DNA of 64,000 nucleotides from Aspidiotus rigidus (GCA_035079385.1 JAVHKY010000003.1:8783501-8847500); one strand, 5' to 3'. Numbered from the stretch's first letter, positions 9,521 through 21,964 are shown. Made by a program: numbers and translations. The notes: generated from the letters alone by a model not told the origin.

Positions 9521-10244
9521 GCAATGAAGCAGCTTCCACATGCCGCTAAACTTTCAATAATAGCAGACGCCACAAGGAAGCGCACTTATTGTTTAACTAG
9601 TTTACCGAATACGCGTCTTGAAAAATATTCTAAGTCCAAAAATATGATCCGTAGCCATAAAGCATACGCCGTGTTTCAGGAAAGTGAGCGTGAAGACACA
9701 GAATCTCATTTCAAGGCAACGCGCGGTAAGTCTGGCACGCCGTTTTTCAAATGCAAGTCGACTACGCTTTATCAGTCAAGTACGCTGGTACAAAATTGAC
9801 GCCCTGGAACATGCTCGATTGATTGTAAGGACTCTCGCATAACCTGTTTGCCGTTCTAGAAGAAATCTGGAAGATTCCGGAATTAAGGGTGACACTATAA
9901 ATAACCGGCAGCAACCCGCAAAAGCGATAGTTAACGTGTTCTCGTTCTTTAACGCGATTGTGTTACAGTTTAACGGTGTTTAGAAGTGTTGTACTTGCGG
10001 TACCAGTAACAAAGCTCGGTTTTCGTAATTGTTCTTTATTATTGGCGTCAAGAGATATTCGGTGACTGGTAGAACGTCACAATATGATAGGAAGGCAAGT
10101 TCCCTATCATATATATCTCGGAGGTCAACAGGGAATGTGTTCTATGTTTTTCTTTTGTTTTGTTTTTTTTTTTTTTTGGAAAATTGATGTTTTTTTGATT
10201 CAGTTTTACACTATCCTGGACGTCGAATTGACAATGCGTTTTTA

Positions 10245-10950
10245 ACAGGGAACCTGTTCTATGGGGGGCACTTTGAGAAATTTGCCGTGCACCGTCCGCC
10301 GTCCAACAAAAACGACGGCTTCCTTAACGAAATTAAACGAGGAACGCAGGGAAGCTGTTTTATGAGTCAAATGGGATTTGGTATTGAAAATTCAAGGAAG
10401 CCTAGACCTAGATAAAGCTGGTATAAAGAAGGCGTAGACCTACTAAATATAAGCCTAGTATAATATAATTTGAGAATCTAAATTTTTCTCGAATCTCGAG
10501 CTATATATGATAGCTCGAGAGTTGAAATTTTTCTAAGTCCCTTTCTTATTAACAAGGAACCTCTTTTATGAGGGGCTTTTTGAGAAATTTGCCGTGCGCA
10601 TCCAGCAAAAAATTTAGAAAAATTTCGACTCTCGAGCCATATATGTTAGGAGAGGGAGAAAAATTTCCACTCTCGAGCTATATATGATTCGATGGGGACT
10701 TGGAAAAATTTCGACTCTCGAGCTATATATGATAAGAAAGGGACTTGGAAAAATTTCAACTCTCGAGCTATCATATATAGCTGGAGATTAGAGAAAAATT
10801 TAGACTCCTAAACTATATTATACTAGGTCTAGGCTAGCTTCATCTAGGTCTAGGATTCCTTGAATTCTCAATACCAAATCCCATCATATGACTCATAAAA
10901 CAAGTTCCTTGCGTTCCTCGTTTAACGTCGTTAAGAAAGCCGTCGTTTTT
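10245..10950. mobile_element. 45-bp-repeat family, foldback pair
   Basis: A reversed tail (10245-10308) precedes a forward copy starting CGACGGCTTCC at 10311. A reversed copy then ends with the complementary CGTCGTTTTT near 10950. Several 45-bp units lie in reverse orientation in the right half. The two outer ends are inverted complements of about 100 bp. Confidence 0.6.
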
Positions 10951-10959
10951 CTATAGTGG

Positions 10960-12020
10960 TTTCCCTAATATGCCTATAAACCTCATTACTAAAACAAATT
11001 CGGCCCATAGAACAGGTTCCCTACGTTTCTCGTTTAACATCGTCAAGAAAGCTTCAATTTTTTCATTTCGAGCTCACATTGGCGGCGTTTGAATACGGCG
11101 AGAAACTACTTCCTCCGAGGTCAAATTCAATTTACTTAGGATTTATATGTACTAGGTCTTGATCCAGTAGGAAAAATTTCTAGTTCTAAGCCAATATACA
11201 ACCTTTTGTATACCTCTATCTGGATGTATATATATATATATACACACACACTTTTTTGGTCTTTCAACTTATTTACAGCGGGCCATTACTTCATATTCCT
11301 AACAATCCATCTTGAGATGGATGTGTGAAATCCCCCCTCCCCCTGAAAATATATGCATTACTTTAAACGAGTATTATCAAGGTCCCGAGTTTGCATGCCA
11401 TCAATTTCTGTTGCTCATTTTCATTACATTTGCCTAAGAAGAATCCTGTACCCGGCCCTTAAACCTACACACGTTCTATTCTTACCGGATAAACTTAAAT
11501 GAAATTCGGTTAAATAAAAAAAAGTGAATACTATCCATACAACCTTGTTCTTCGAGTATAACTAACGTATAAAAAGAAAATTACGCTAAATTTGTTGTCG
11601 AGATTTAAAGTTCATCGCATTTCAAAACAAGTCGAGAGTAAATTTCCAAAGTTTTTCTTTTTAATGAAGTAACTATGTAAAAGTGATCGGCGCGAAAAGC
11701 AAAGACAACTTTAGAGGAAGGAAAGCATATTAATTAGGCAAAACCGAATTTACAAAAAGGTTCGCAGCATCTCTTCTCTTTTCGAACAAGGTTCCTTCCT
11801 TTTGAAACGTTAGTGTATTGTAGACTTTTCCTCATTTAAATAGATAAAATTTTCAGAGGTTGCAGATGGAATTCTTTGAATATTAACTACTAGCCTAGTA
11901 TTACCTATATACCTAACATGTATACGCCGAGAAAATGCCGTCACGTTCTTAAAAGAGCTTGAAGGAAAATCGGCAAGTCTGTACACTCGTAATTTACACT
12001 CGCAGTTTGCGCAACGGATA
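10960..12020. other. no gene; includes TA/CA microsatellite
   Basis: A (TA)n(CA)n microsatellite sits at 11226-11251, and a decayed repeat end (CCCATAGAACAGGTTCCC) near 11000. Otherwise no gene is recognised. Confidence 0.45.
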
Positions 12021-12025
12021 GAAAA

Positions 12026-12147
12026 TTATAATTTTTTCATTGGGAAAATTCGTACGCGGTGCTCTTTTAGCGTCGCAAAACTCACAAAAACAGATAACTT
12101 GGAACATATTTTACCGTCTATATACATACCGTCATTCACTTTCGTAT
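12026..12147 (-). CDS. possible terminal exon of an unknown gene
   Basis: An acceptor ending CGCGCGCAG opens 39 full codons to a TAA stop. The two leading bases complete a codon if joined to the exon at 12745-12935, which ends with one extra base. The phase agreement and open frame are the evidence. The pyrimidine tract is moderate and no AATAAA is close downstream. The peptide is basic at its end, with no known motif. A tiny intron or other exons in between cannot be excluded. Confidence 0.25.
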
Positions 12148-12744
12148 CTGCGCGCGAAAACTTTTTTACGAGATATAGACTCGACTTACCTTTTTCATAA
12201 AATGTATTCAGGGTTAGTCATGCGATATTCGCCGATAAAATCTTGAAATTATTTGTAGTCAGCAGAATGTGAACATAAGTTCTATGACGATATAGTGAAC
12301 GTGTACAGTATAAATATACAGGCTATATAACGTAGGTAGAGAGCTATATGTCACCAGCATCGTGTGTTTAAAATAAAGGTAGAAAACGGCGTCGTCCATA
12401 TTCGCAGTTTTCTAATAAAAATTTTGAGCCCACAAGAACCGAATCATCAGAGGAAAAGTTCGCCGCTCGTGCTTTTATTCAACTTTTCGTTCGTCCGCGT
12501 TCTTCTTTGATGCAGGCTTACATCGACTCACGTATTTATGATATGACGAACTTATATAATATTGTAGGAATACGGTCTAGATACGTTTAGAAGCTTCAAA
12601 ATTCGATTCACCGAGTAGAAAACTGTCGAAATGGGGGAATCTTTGTTGTTCAAAAACAGCGCGGAAACAGGTGTTGAATGCATTCGTAATGAAAGGAAAA
12701 CAAGGTAGAGGATTTTATCGTCTCAGACTTTCATTGGTTCTTAC

Positions 12745-12935
12745 CCGCGTCGAATAAACCTTTATCGACAGAAAAATCTCGCAGCCCTTCGTATTCCTTT
12801 TTGATAAGATTCATTTTAAATTTCGCGTAAGCTATACGCGTTAAGTGACTCATTCGTGATAGTTGCGGATTGTACTCGACCAATTTTTCGGAATCCATAT
12901 TCATGGGTGACGCCTCATGATATTGAAGAATGTAC
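12745..12935 (-). CDS. internal exon of an unknown gene
   Basis: A textbook exon: nine T residues then CAG at the acceptor, and CGCGG followed by GTAAGA at the donor. It holds 63 codons with no stop, entering and leaving in phase 1. The translation is soluble and charged (it contains YNPQLSRMSHLTRIAYAKF) and looks like folded protein, with a normal mix of codons including CG dinucleotides. I do not recognise the family. The upstream exon must lie at higher coordinates and was not found; the exon at 12026-12147 is a phase-compatible candidate for the next one. Confidence 0.55.
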
Positions 12936-13213
12936 CTGAAAAAAAAAGTTGAAATATCATCATGTACAGGAAGCTAGATAAAGTTTCCACGTGAAAAATG
13001 AAGTTGATACTCGTGAAATTTCTCTCGAGGTAAAAGAAAATGATGACAGAAGGGGTGAATTTCCTAACGCAAACGTTATTAAACGACTATATGTAAAGCG
13101 TAATGCTGCTCCGACCGGTTATTACGAACGTGAGACCGAGAACTCGTTAAAGTTTCAGAAAAAAAATGAAATTAAAAGCAAGCAAGATTTACATCATCGG
13201 AATTCATATTATT

Positions 13214-13263
13214 GAATGGCATGAGGTGTAAGTAGAGCACTGAAAATTGGAAAGTTCTCAAGT
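13214..13263 (+). repeat. dispersed repeat, copy 2 (partner of 118-167)
   Basis: Same orientation as the first copy, about 85% alike by eye. The surrounding 12940-13780 shows no supported exon. Confidence 0.5.
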
Positions 13264-13785
13264 ACACTTTTCTACCTATACTTTATCAGTTAGCATTCAA
13301 AAGTCCTTTCGGGTGTTACTTCATCATTGGTTATATCGCCACCACCATACCAGGCATAAGTTAGCGGCGATTCGAGACCTTGACCTTCTTCAGAGACTTG
13401 AATTTCGACGTTTGCTACTTTCATTATACTACTGCCAAACTTACAGCTAACTAGGCTATACTAAGCCTATATAAGGCATCTCGAGAGCAGCAGGTGCGCC
13501 CGTCAGACCATCAGAAAACAGTGCAATAGGCAAGAGGCCAACTCCTTGGAAAATCGTGACGGAAAACCGTCATGGCTCCAACGAGGAACCTGTTGAAGGG
13601 GAGGGAGGAGTCTTCTTGAAAACCTGGGCGTCCTGCCGTGCGTTGTTCAGAAGAAACTGAACTACCCAAATGAAGGAAGTCGACATGAAAAAATTTCAAT
13701 TTTCAACTCCTAAGCTATGTAATAAAGTCGAAATTTCACCAAGTCCCGCTCCCACCATATAAATTCTCGAACCAAAATTCACGCC

Positions 13786-14990
13786 ATAGAACAAGTTCCC
13801 TGCAATCCTCATTTAACTTTGTTACGAAAGCCGCCGCTCGTCGTTTTTGACTTTTTCATGTCTTTATTGGCACTCAAGCCTTCAGTCCACGATTTGAAAA
13901 CAGCGAGTTCGGCTGAGTTTACCCCCCGTCGCAAGCCTTGAACTGATCCAAAAATCTGCGAGCTCGGGTTCATTTTGACCTGATCCAGAAATGCGCGAGT
14001 TTGATGATCAAGTCTTCAAGCCTAGCATATTATAGTATGCCCAGCATGTAATATACTAGGCTATTCTAGGCTTAAAGTAAACCTAACATATGCAGTATAC
14101 AAGACTACATCACCTCTAAAATACTTCTTAAGCTAGGGCGCCAATTAGAATATGTAGGCCTAGCATACCCCAACGTGCAGCATACTAGGCTATGATAGGC
14201 TTATTATGCAACCTAATCCAGAAATCTGCCAGTCCAAAAGATGCCAAACGCTGATGATATCACGGGCAAATTCAAGCTAATGACGTCACAAACTAATATA
14301 TGACGTTATGGATACTGATAACGTCACAAGTAGATTCAGCGGCTAATGGTGACGTCACAAGGAGGTTTGAACTGGTTGATAATTTTACTGTGCCTCTGTC
14401 CAATAACCAAAATTTACAAGTTTAGACTGAATTTCATCTGTTTAATGTCTTTACCGTCATCCCAGCCGTCTATTGAATGTAGATTGCTAAGCACATTAAT
14501 ACTCATAATTCAAAGGTACAGAATGATTTTGGTCAATGTCAACGTCATATATAACACCCTGGATAATTTTTATTTCATATCCTCATTGGGTCAAAGTTAT
14601 TGATGACGTGTCTTTTCAATTGATGAGGTCATTAATTATGTCATAGGAACAAAACTGTGACAGAATTTTAAGGCAGTTTTGGTATAGGTCAGTTTTTCTC
14701 AAGTCTCCGTTCCATAATAAACGCAAAAGACGAATACTCCAACGTGGACTAAAGCATGCAAACCGCAGAAAAATAAAATACGAGCGCTTTCGGTTAATAA
14801 ACCATCTTCAAGTCTGAAATGAAAGCAACTAACGAACAAATGAGCTTATGCATTATTCAAGTCCTTAAAAAAGTGGAGAAAGTTACCCTTCTACCAAGTA
14901 TTATGGTTCCAGAATCAAAATTTTTCCAAGTCTCCAAAAAAGTGGAAATTTTTTCATGTATAAATTTTTTATTAGAATAGGTCAGTTTTT
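13786..14990. other. repeat debris, no gene
   Basis: Contains an end fragment CCATAGAACAAGTTCCCTGC (13786), degenerate CTAGGCTA/TAGGCTTA words (14020-14220), and several TGACGTCA-type palindromes (14280-14360). Confidence 0.4.
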
Positions 14991-15039
14991 GCCAGACGCC
15001 ATAGGCCAAACGGCGCGTGGCAAATTTCTTCAAATAGCC

Positions 15040-15490
15040 CCCTATAGAACAGTTTCCCTGTTGAAAAAAAAAAAAACGAGTTTATGACTGAATGCTGCAC
15101 CAAATGCCGTCAATCCTGATTTTTAACGGGGAACTTGTTCTGTGAGCTTTTTCTTGAGAAATTTGCCGTCTGTCATCTGATATCCAATGTCTGGTCAAAA
15201 TAGACTTGGAAAAATTTTTCTACTTTATTTAATTAATTAAATAATTAATTTTTTTATTTATTTTTTCACTTTATTTTTTTACTATTTCTTTATTTTTTAT
15301 TCAATTATTTATTTACCTATTTATTTATTTCGTTTCTATCTTTCTTTTTTTGGGGGCTTTTGCCTCTGACAAGGCAAGAACCCCATACAATTACAAAAAA
15401 AAAGTTCTCAACAGAAAAATGTGTTGTGACGTCACTCAAGATAATATAGAGATTCTCTGTCTCTTGAGATTTTTTGACGTGGAACACGTC
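15040..15490. repeat. mosaic of dispersed repeats
   Basis: An end fragment (CAGTTTCCCTGTT) is followed by a reversed end (GGGGAACTTGTTCTG), the GGTCAAAATAGACTTGG module with a TTTA tract, then a module with GCTTTTGCCTCTG and TTGTGACGTCACTCAAG. That last module recurs at 41838-41970 and 43556-43625. The long minus-strand open frame through this stretch is therefore not taken as a gene. Confidence 0.55.
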
Positions 15491-15654
15491 TTGTATATCG
15501 AGGAGGTATTTCTGAAAAGTCGAGCATAATCGAGCGACAGATAAAAACGACAGATTTTCCATAGCATCCAATGTTAGGTAGCAACAGATTTCAGGTAGCA
15601 ACAGATTTTCGGTAGCTAAAAAGGTAGGCCCCTGGCGAGGCGCATAGACCTTTT

Positions 15655-15950
15655 CAATTCTAAAGATAATCTCACTTTCTTTAAGTTTCTCCTTCACTTT
15701 CATTCAAAGAGGTGGGGTAAGGGGAATAAATGAGAAATTTTGTAACTTGTTCAACTGAAAATAATCAGTGCGAACGTGTGCGTGCGTCCGTGCACATCTC
15801 TACCCCGTGGGTGAATCAGAAATTTGCGAGTACACCCCGCATGATGAATTCAAAATTTGCGTGCGTCCGTGCAAATGACCTTGGGACTTGTAAAAATTTC
15901 GAAATCTACAGCAAGGAAGGGATCGAAAGGCGGAAGCTCAAAATATTTTA
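15655..15950 (+). repeat. short dispersed repeats
   Basis: A stretch with TAATCTCACTTTCTT and GGTGGGGTA (15663-15735) recurs at 36403-36475. A region with CAAAATTTGCGTGCGTCCGTG-like words has relatives near 45230-45350. Confidence 0.4.
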
Positions 15951-15956
15951 TATCAG

Positions 15957-16912
15957 ACTAGCGGTTGGCGACGCGCCTCCGGCGCGCCTGACCGCTAGCT
16001 GTGTGTTGAGTAGATATCTGTGTTTTATAGGTATCTGTATCTTGTAGGTATGTGTGTTTTGTAGGTATCTTGGAATTCAGATGAATTTTTAAAAAAGAAA
16101 CAGTGGAAAGAGTTTTGCAAAATTCACAACTATTCAGTTCAAAAATAAGAAAATAGACACCAAAAACTGCAACTGTACTTATAAAAATATAACAAAGTTC
16201 CGAGTCGCACAAAAATAAAATCACCAAATTAAATTTTTTGCACACTAATTCACTTGAGAGCTGACTTAACGCGTGAAGCCTGTATTCATCGCAGCAGAAT
16301 ACAGACAAATCCATTGACATTTTGCCAGTCCCTAAGAAAACACACGGACAACAGGTAAAAAAAAGGTTCATTTCCGCTAGCCCGTACGCAGTGCGCACCG
16401 TGTCTAGACATCTTGTATGAGATACCGGATGTAAAATCTTTTATGTAGGTGTTTTTAAAACTGTGAATAAAATAACTTACTTAGTATGGAAGTACAGCGA
16501 ATACTGTAGTCACAAAATTTCCACCTAAAAATCTGGAACCGGGCTCATTCGAAAGGAAATTACAGGGGCTACAATTTTTGTTCTCTTCAATTTTTCATAA
16601 AAATGAGTTATACTCGAGTTATCACAATAATTCAATTCTCGAAACTGCGCCACTCAACGCGCGTAGGTCTAACGTACATGGCAAGCTACACCACCACGTT
16701 TTTTTATATTGAAAAAAGTCATTGTTTTCGCCCTTTTTTGAAATTACTCAGCACCTCCCCGTCAAATTTTTATTTTTATGTGTCTATGTGCTGCTCTGGG
16801 ATGAGGACAATATATCCTGAAAGTTTGAAAGCGATCGGCCCAGTAGTTCTCGAGTTATAAACGGACAGGACGACAGACAGACGGACAAACTTTCTGCTTT
16901 ATATATTAGATA
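15957..16912 (+). mobile_element. hairpin-ended non-coding element, forward copy
   Basis: The left end is a hairpin (CTAGCGGT ... ACCGCTAG) with GC-rich loop arms. The right end is a GACAGACGGACAAACTTTC tract and GCTTTATATATTAGA. The same two ends bracket 30370-32397 in reverse orientation. No ORF of interest. The class is uncertain; a Helitron-like or other non-autonomous element is possible. Confidence 0.5.
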
Positions 16913-16934
16913 TGCTAAACCGAGATAGGGACCG

Positions 16935-17380
16935 AGAAAGAGGGCGAACGAGCGGAACGAGTGAGCCCCACGAAAGGTTACCTCAAAATGTTTCTCATAG
17001 AAGACTTAAATTTTTCATACCATTCCAATACAACCGCAAGACAGGGGGCGAACGAGCGGAGGGAGTGAGCCCCACGAAAGTCGATACCTCAAAATATTTC
17101 TCATGGAAGACTTAAATTTTCTCATACCATTCCAATACAACAGCAAGACAGGGGGCGAACAAGCGGAACGAGTGAGCCCCACGAAAGTCGATACCTCACA
17201 TTTCTCATAGAAGACTTGAATTTTCTCATACCATTGAATACAATAGGTGATACCTCAAAATATTTCTCATACAAGGCTTATACGACGCCAAGGTAGGTAA
17301 CGGGGTAAACGAGTAATATCTCACGAACACTTGACCTAGTAGAAGCCTAGACTAAAATATTTCAATATCACTAATAAAAT
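16935..17380. repeat. tandem repeat of about 105 bp
   Basis: Roughly three units marked by GGGCGAACGAGCGG and GTGAGCCCCACGAAAG. The tail part (17225-17370) is related to 46030-46110 and, inverted, to 57545-57685. Confidence 0.6.
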
Positions 17381-17587
17381 ATAAAAGACATTGTAAGACC
17401 TCGGAACGCAACGATAATAACTATACGTGGTTTCACAAGCGCATTTATTTCTCAATAACGTATCAATACAATACAGAGACGGTACAAGTTCATCTCTCTT
17501 ATCTCCCACATCACTCCCCCCCCAGTGCGAAACGCACGAAAAACTATTTACATAGGAGTGAGACATTGTAAAAATGAAAATAAATGG

Positions 17588-18776
17588 GTGATTCTCCAAA
17601 AATTTGCACCTTCGAGTCCTGAGATAATTACGTGTGTTTCTATGGCCTTATTAATTATTTTTTAAACTTGAATTAGTTGAAGACAAGTCTAATGAACACC
17701 CCCACGTAATTACCGAAACCCGACCACACCCCCCACCCCTTCAAAAAAGTGGTCAAAACCTCATTTTCTCACTTCTGTGGCGCGTCCAAAAGTCGTTTTT
17801 TCAACTTTAGAGTACTCTACCACTTTACAATGCGGCGTTTCTGTCTACGAACATGGAATTCTTGGAAGAAGTGAGACAGAGCTATCACACTATACGTTTG
17901 AAAATTTTTTTACTACTTATTGGCACATGTGGTGATGCATTTTCTGTTAGTCCCCATTTTCTATCTCACTTCTGTGGCGTCATAGATGATACTGAATTCC
18001 AAGAAAACGGTCACGTGATCTTCAAACAGACCGATCTCGTTGCCTTGTATGTAAGGCACACAATTCACATAGATAGTGTTTGTTTGTCAGAAAGACATCA
18101 GTATTCGTTCACTCGAGCTAAGAGACTGACGGTGGTTGCTGGTCGTTCCTAATTCTCACGCCTGTGGGCAGAGATTTTACGTGATTGAGTAAGTATTAAA
18201 TTTTCTTTTTTGATTATTTTTACTCGCGGACCCGGCAGCACTGACTGTCATCAAGCAGAACATCCGAAGACTGCATCGCTTTGAATTACGCGCCTCTTTG
18301 TGAGTGAATTCTCACACCTGTGTCGTCTCACTCCTGTGTAACACACATTATTCATCTTCCACAGAAGTGAGAATGCTGATGAAATGTACAATTTTATTAT
18401 CACTCCTGTGTCAGCAGTCTCACTCCTGTGTCACAACATCATAAATAAAATTCCTGCATGTAATTAAGGAATTTTGGAGGCGTCCTTTTGGAATACATGT
18501 TCTGAAGGGACTGTACATGTATATTGAAAAAAAAAATTGAAAAAGAGTATATTATAGGAGTAAAAGCCATCTTTTTGACATTCTCTCACTTCTGTGTCAC
18601 AACCCCCACCAAAAAAAATTTATTGCTCGCCAACTATTATACATTAGGAAGGATCCCTGAGGATACAAGTTCTGGAGTATGTAACTGTCAACTTTATTAA
18701 AAAAAAAACTACCAAAAACGAAGAAAAAAAAATTAAATAATTTAAAGTTGAAATGTGCAATTTTTTGGAGAATCAC
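17588..18776. mobile_element. DNA transposon remnant with 22-bp terminal inverted repeats
   Basis: GTGATTCTCCAAAAATTTGC at the left end is matched by its complement, GCAATTTTTTGGAGAATCAC, at the right, with one difference. Inside, about eight copies of CTCACTYCTGTG(T/G)C occur, one inverted. No transposase frame is present, so it is non-autonomous. The repeated internal motif may be a transposase-binding site; that is inference. Confidence 0.6.
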
Positions 18777-19045
18777 TCAAATGCAAAATGATACGATACG
18801 AACGGGGTTGGGAACAAAAAAAAAAAAAAAAATCAAAGAGAATAAAAAATCACATAAGAATAAAATTTTGGTAACTATTTAGGGTATTTCCCTGCAAATC
18901 GAACTTTTCGAACCGGTTGTCTTCTCGGCGTCTTTGGGACTATCGTGACAGTCTTTGAAGTAGAAATGGAGGTGGGTGCGGGCACAAATTTCGGCTCCTC
19001 CAATAAAAACGCCGGCTTGACACGATCCAATGACATTTTAACAAT

Positions 19046-19705
19046 TCACCCGTCCAACTCAACGGTAATCGTTTTCTCATCCCGATCGATAACTCGATGC
19101 GGTCCGGTATACGGTGGTTCTAATGATTTCCGCTGCATCTCTACTCGAACAAATACGTGAGTGCAGCTGTGCAGTGTAGATGGCACATATATCGGACTGG
19201 TTCCGTGCTTCGGGGAATCCCCTGCAAACTTCCTCAATGCTGCGCTGAGCCGCCGAACAAATTCCGGTGCGTCGCTGATTTCGCGAGTGTCGGACGTATC
19301 GTTTGCGAAAAACTCTCCTGGCAGTCTTAATTCTGCTCCAGAAACGAGCTGCGCCGCCGAGACACCTTGCTCCTCTCTTATTGCGGAACGCAGACCTAAC
19401 AAGATGAACGGGAGAATTTCCACCCAATTCTCGCTCGAGTAAGCCATGATTGCGGCCTTCAGAGACCGGTGCCAGCGCTCCACCTTTCCATTGGACTGGG
19501 GGTGGAACGCGGTAATCCGGGTGCGCGCCCAGGATGCGCGACAAGTGTTGAAAGAGGTTCGATTCAAATTGCCTCCCCTGGTCGGTACTGATTTTCGCAG
19601 GTGCGCCAAACCTAGCGACCCACTGTTGAATAAATGTGTTGGCGACACTCTCGGCTGTAATGCTGGATACCGGGACAGCCTCCGGCCAGCCAGTAGCCCT
19701 ATCAA
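19046..19705 (-). pseudogene. gypsy integrase C-terminal part
   Basis: Coherent from about 19525 downward: FHPQSNGKVER carries the glutamate that completes the DDE triad, followed by the core end and a C-terminal domain ending PYTGPHRVIDR. An in-frame TGA at 19046-19048 interrupts the last part; the same frame continues to the TAG at 18875 with a basic tail. Confidence 0.85.
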
Positions 19706-20666
19706 TCATCGTAACCACGAACTCCTTCCCGTTGGCTGATGGTAGTGGTCCAACTAAGTCCATGTGAACATGTTCAAATCGCGCTGAATTTTCGAATTCG
19801 CCCAGCGGCGTTTTGGTATGACGTGATACTTTTGCCCGTTGGCAAGCAACACACGCCCTCGCCCATCTCGCGCAGTCACGTTGAACATATGGCCACACAA
19901 ATCGTCGTGAAACCTGTCGCGCAGTAGTTCGTGCGCCTGGATGCGCTAACTTGTGAACTATCTCAAATGCTGCCCTACGAAATTTCTGTATTATGAAGGG
20001 GCGAACACAATTGCTGGAAACATCGCAAAAAACTTTGAAACCGTCCATTTCCATTGGTTTCAACTTGAGTGCAGACTTCCGTGACGTCAACAACTCTTGG
20101 AGTTCAGGGTCACTCTCCTGAGCCTTCGCCAGTTCGGAATAATCGATACCATCAGGAAATTGGATCGCCTCGATTCGTGACAAGGCATCAGCGGGGCCAT
20201 TTTCTGGTCCTGGAATATAGCGGATGTCCGTGCTGAACTGACCAATATAATCAAGTTGACGCACGACTTGGGGTGATGAATGCTTCGAAGGGTTTGTGAA
20301 TGCAAACGTCAACGGTTTGTGGTCCGTATAAATGACAAAATCTCTTCCTTCGAGCTGGTTTCGGAAATGACGAATTGAAGCAAAAATACCGAGTAGCTCC
20401 CGGTCATAAGTGGACCATTTCACCCCCGTTTGCGACAATTTTCTGGAAAAAAATGCCAAGGGTTCCAACCTACCCTCTCTCTTCTGATACAGCGCGCCGC
20501 CTATCACGGTACTTGAAGCGTCTGTACACAGAACTATGGCCGCGTTGTCGCTAGGATGAAATAAGAGCGTTGCGTTTGCCAACGCTTGCTTGAACTCATC
20601 AAATGCTGACTTAATGGCTTCTTCTGACCAGTTGAGTGGTGTTTTGTCGTTCTCCTGGATGTACAT
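19077..20666 (-). pseudogene. gypsy RNase H and N-terminal integrase
   Basis: RNase H is recognisable from TDAS, DRELLGI and TDHKPL. The integrase zinc finger (two His near HKLAHPG, then CVAC) precedes the core with the first two acidic residues (HMDLVGPL; STDQGRQF). The frame is lost near 19525, in a GC-dinucleotide run, before the third catalytic residue. The remaining 150 residues or so of this open frame are out of frame. Confidence 0.9.
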
Positions 20667-21214
20667 ATGATCGACTGAAGACGACGTTGTATTTCAGCAG
20701 CATGGGGTATGCTCCGGCGGAAAAAATTCACCATACCGAGGAACCTCCTCAAGACTGCAACATCAGTTGGCAATGGATGGCTCAAAATTGGCTCGACGCG
20801 TTCTGGTTGTGGTCTGATACCATCTGCGGAAACGGTGTAGCCCAAAAATGATACTTCCGACTGCATATAACTGCATTTCGCGACGTTGATGATCAAGCCT
20901 GCATCCTCAAAACGACGTAGCACCGTCCGTACATGGGCTTCGTGATCTTTCTCATTGCTGGACGCGATCAGGACATTGTCTACATAAACATACACGTACT
21001 CAAGGTCACAAGTAAGGCCGTCGATAAATCGCTGCCACGTTTGCCCTGCGTTCTTGAGTCCAAAAGGCATGGATACGTACTTGTAGAGGCCGAAAGGCGT
21101 TATGACCGCAGTTTTCTCAATGTCTTCGGGTGCCACAGGGATGTGGTGATAAGCCCTTTTGATGTCGAGTGTAGAAGGAATTCTCTTTCCGGCCAGTCGC
21201 GTATTAAAATCCAA
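20534..21214 (-). pseudogene. gypsy reverse transcriptase palm and thumb
   Basis: Shows the RT motifs [30 protein letters not shown] and the catalytic box. Here the box reads YVDN instead of Y(V/L)DD, so the second catalytic aspartate is replaced by asparagine. The thumb continues to [13 protein letters not shown], after which a frameshift near 20670 ends coherent coding. The N-terminal part of RT is in the neighbouring frame. Confidence 0.9.
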
Positions 21215-21953
21215 AATATTGGGTATTGGATACCGATGGTTTGGTTTTTCCGTTCAACACACGATAATCGCCGCAAACGCGCCATTGGTCTGGTCCCTTC
21301 TTTTTTGCAACGTGGATAAGATGCGACCACGGGCTTTTTGAGGGACGAATATGGCCAAACAGGAGTAATTCCTCAAATGTGTTACGTGCTATGCCTAATT
21401 TATCCGGAGGTAAGCGTCTTGCTCTGGCTGTAGAAGGTGGACCGGTCGTCTCGATGATATGGGTGGTGGTGTGCTTGACCTTACACTCGCAACGTCGCGT
21501 AACTTGCGTTAGACCGGGAAACTCGGACAAAATACGCGAAAAGATTGACGAATCCAGCGTCGAAATACCGCCAAAAGAGACGTCTGAAACGACACCGCGC
21601 GACGTCATGCCTGTAGTACTGTCGATAAGGCACTTGTTTTTCATATCCACCAAAAGGCCGTGGTCCGATAAAAAATCAGCACCCAAAATTGGGTATGGTA
21701 CATCGGCTATGATGAAATGACACGGAAATACTCGACGAAAACCCAGCTGTAATTTCGCTCGGCGCTCTCCATACGTAGTAATCGGGGTACCATTAGCAGC
21801 GAATAATTTCAATGAAGATTTGTGTTTCCTTTCTTCGTCGGTGGGTGGCGTAGCTGAAACTTCCGCTCCAGTATCGGTGAGGTAACTTTCGGCAGTACTT
21901 TTATCGGATACAAATAGGCGCCGCGACGAGTGACTGCCAGCTGCAGTGTCCAC
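21204..21953 (-). pseudogene. gypsy protease and start of reverse transcriptase
   Basis: The retropepsin active-site signature DTGA is intact, followed by GADFL as expected about 60 residues later. After a linker the frame enters the RT fingers (KSPWSHLIHVAKKK, WRVCGDYR). A frameshift near 21243 ends the coherent frame; the last ten residues or so are out of frame. Confidence 0.85.
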
Positions 21954-21964
21954 TGACAGTCCCT

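Noticed and set aside
9416..9799. 127-codon plus-strand open frame
   Set aside because: Its first third is a TTTA-rich dispersed tract. The rest has a donor-like GTAAGT but no family resemblance and a poor acceptor.
15317..15703. 128-codon minus-strand open frame
   Set aside because: Overlaps a dispersed repeat module found at 41838 and 43556, and lacks splice or family support.
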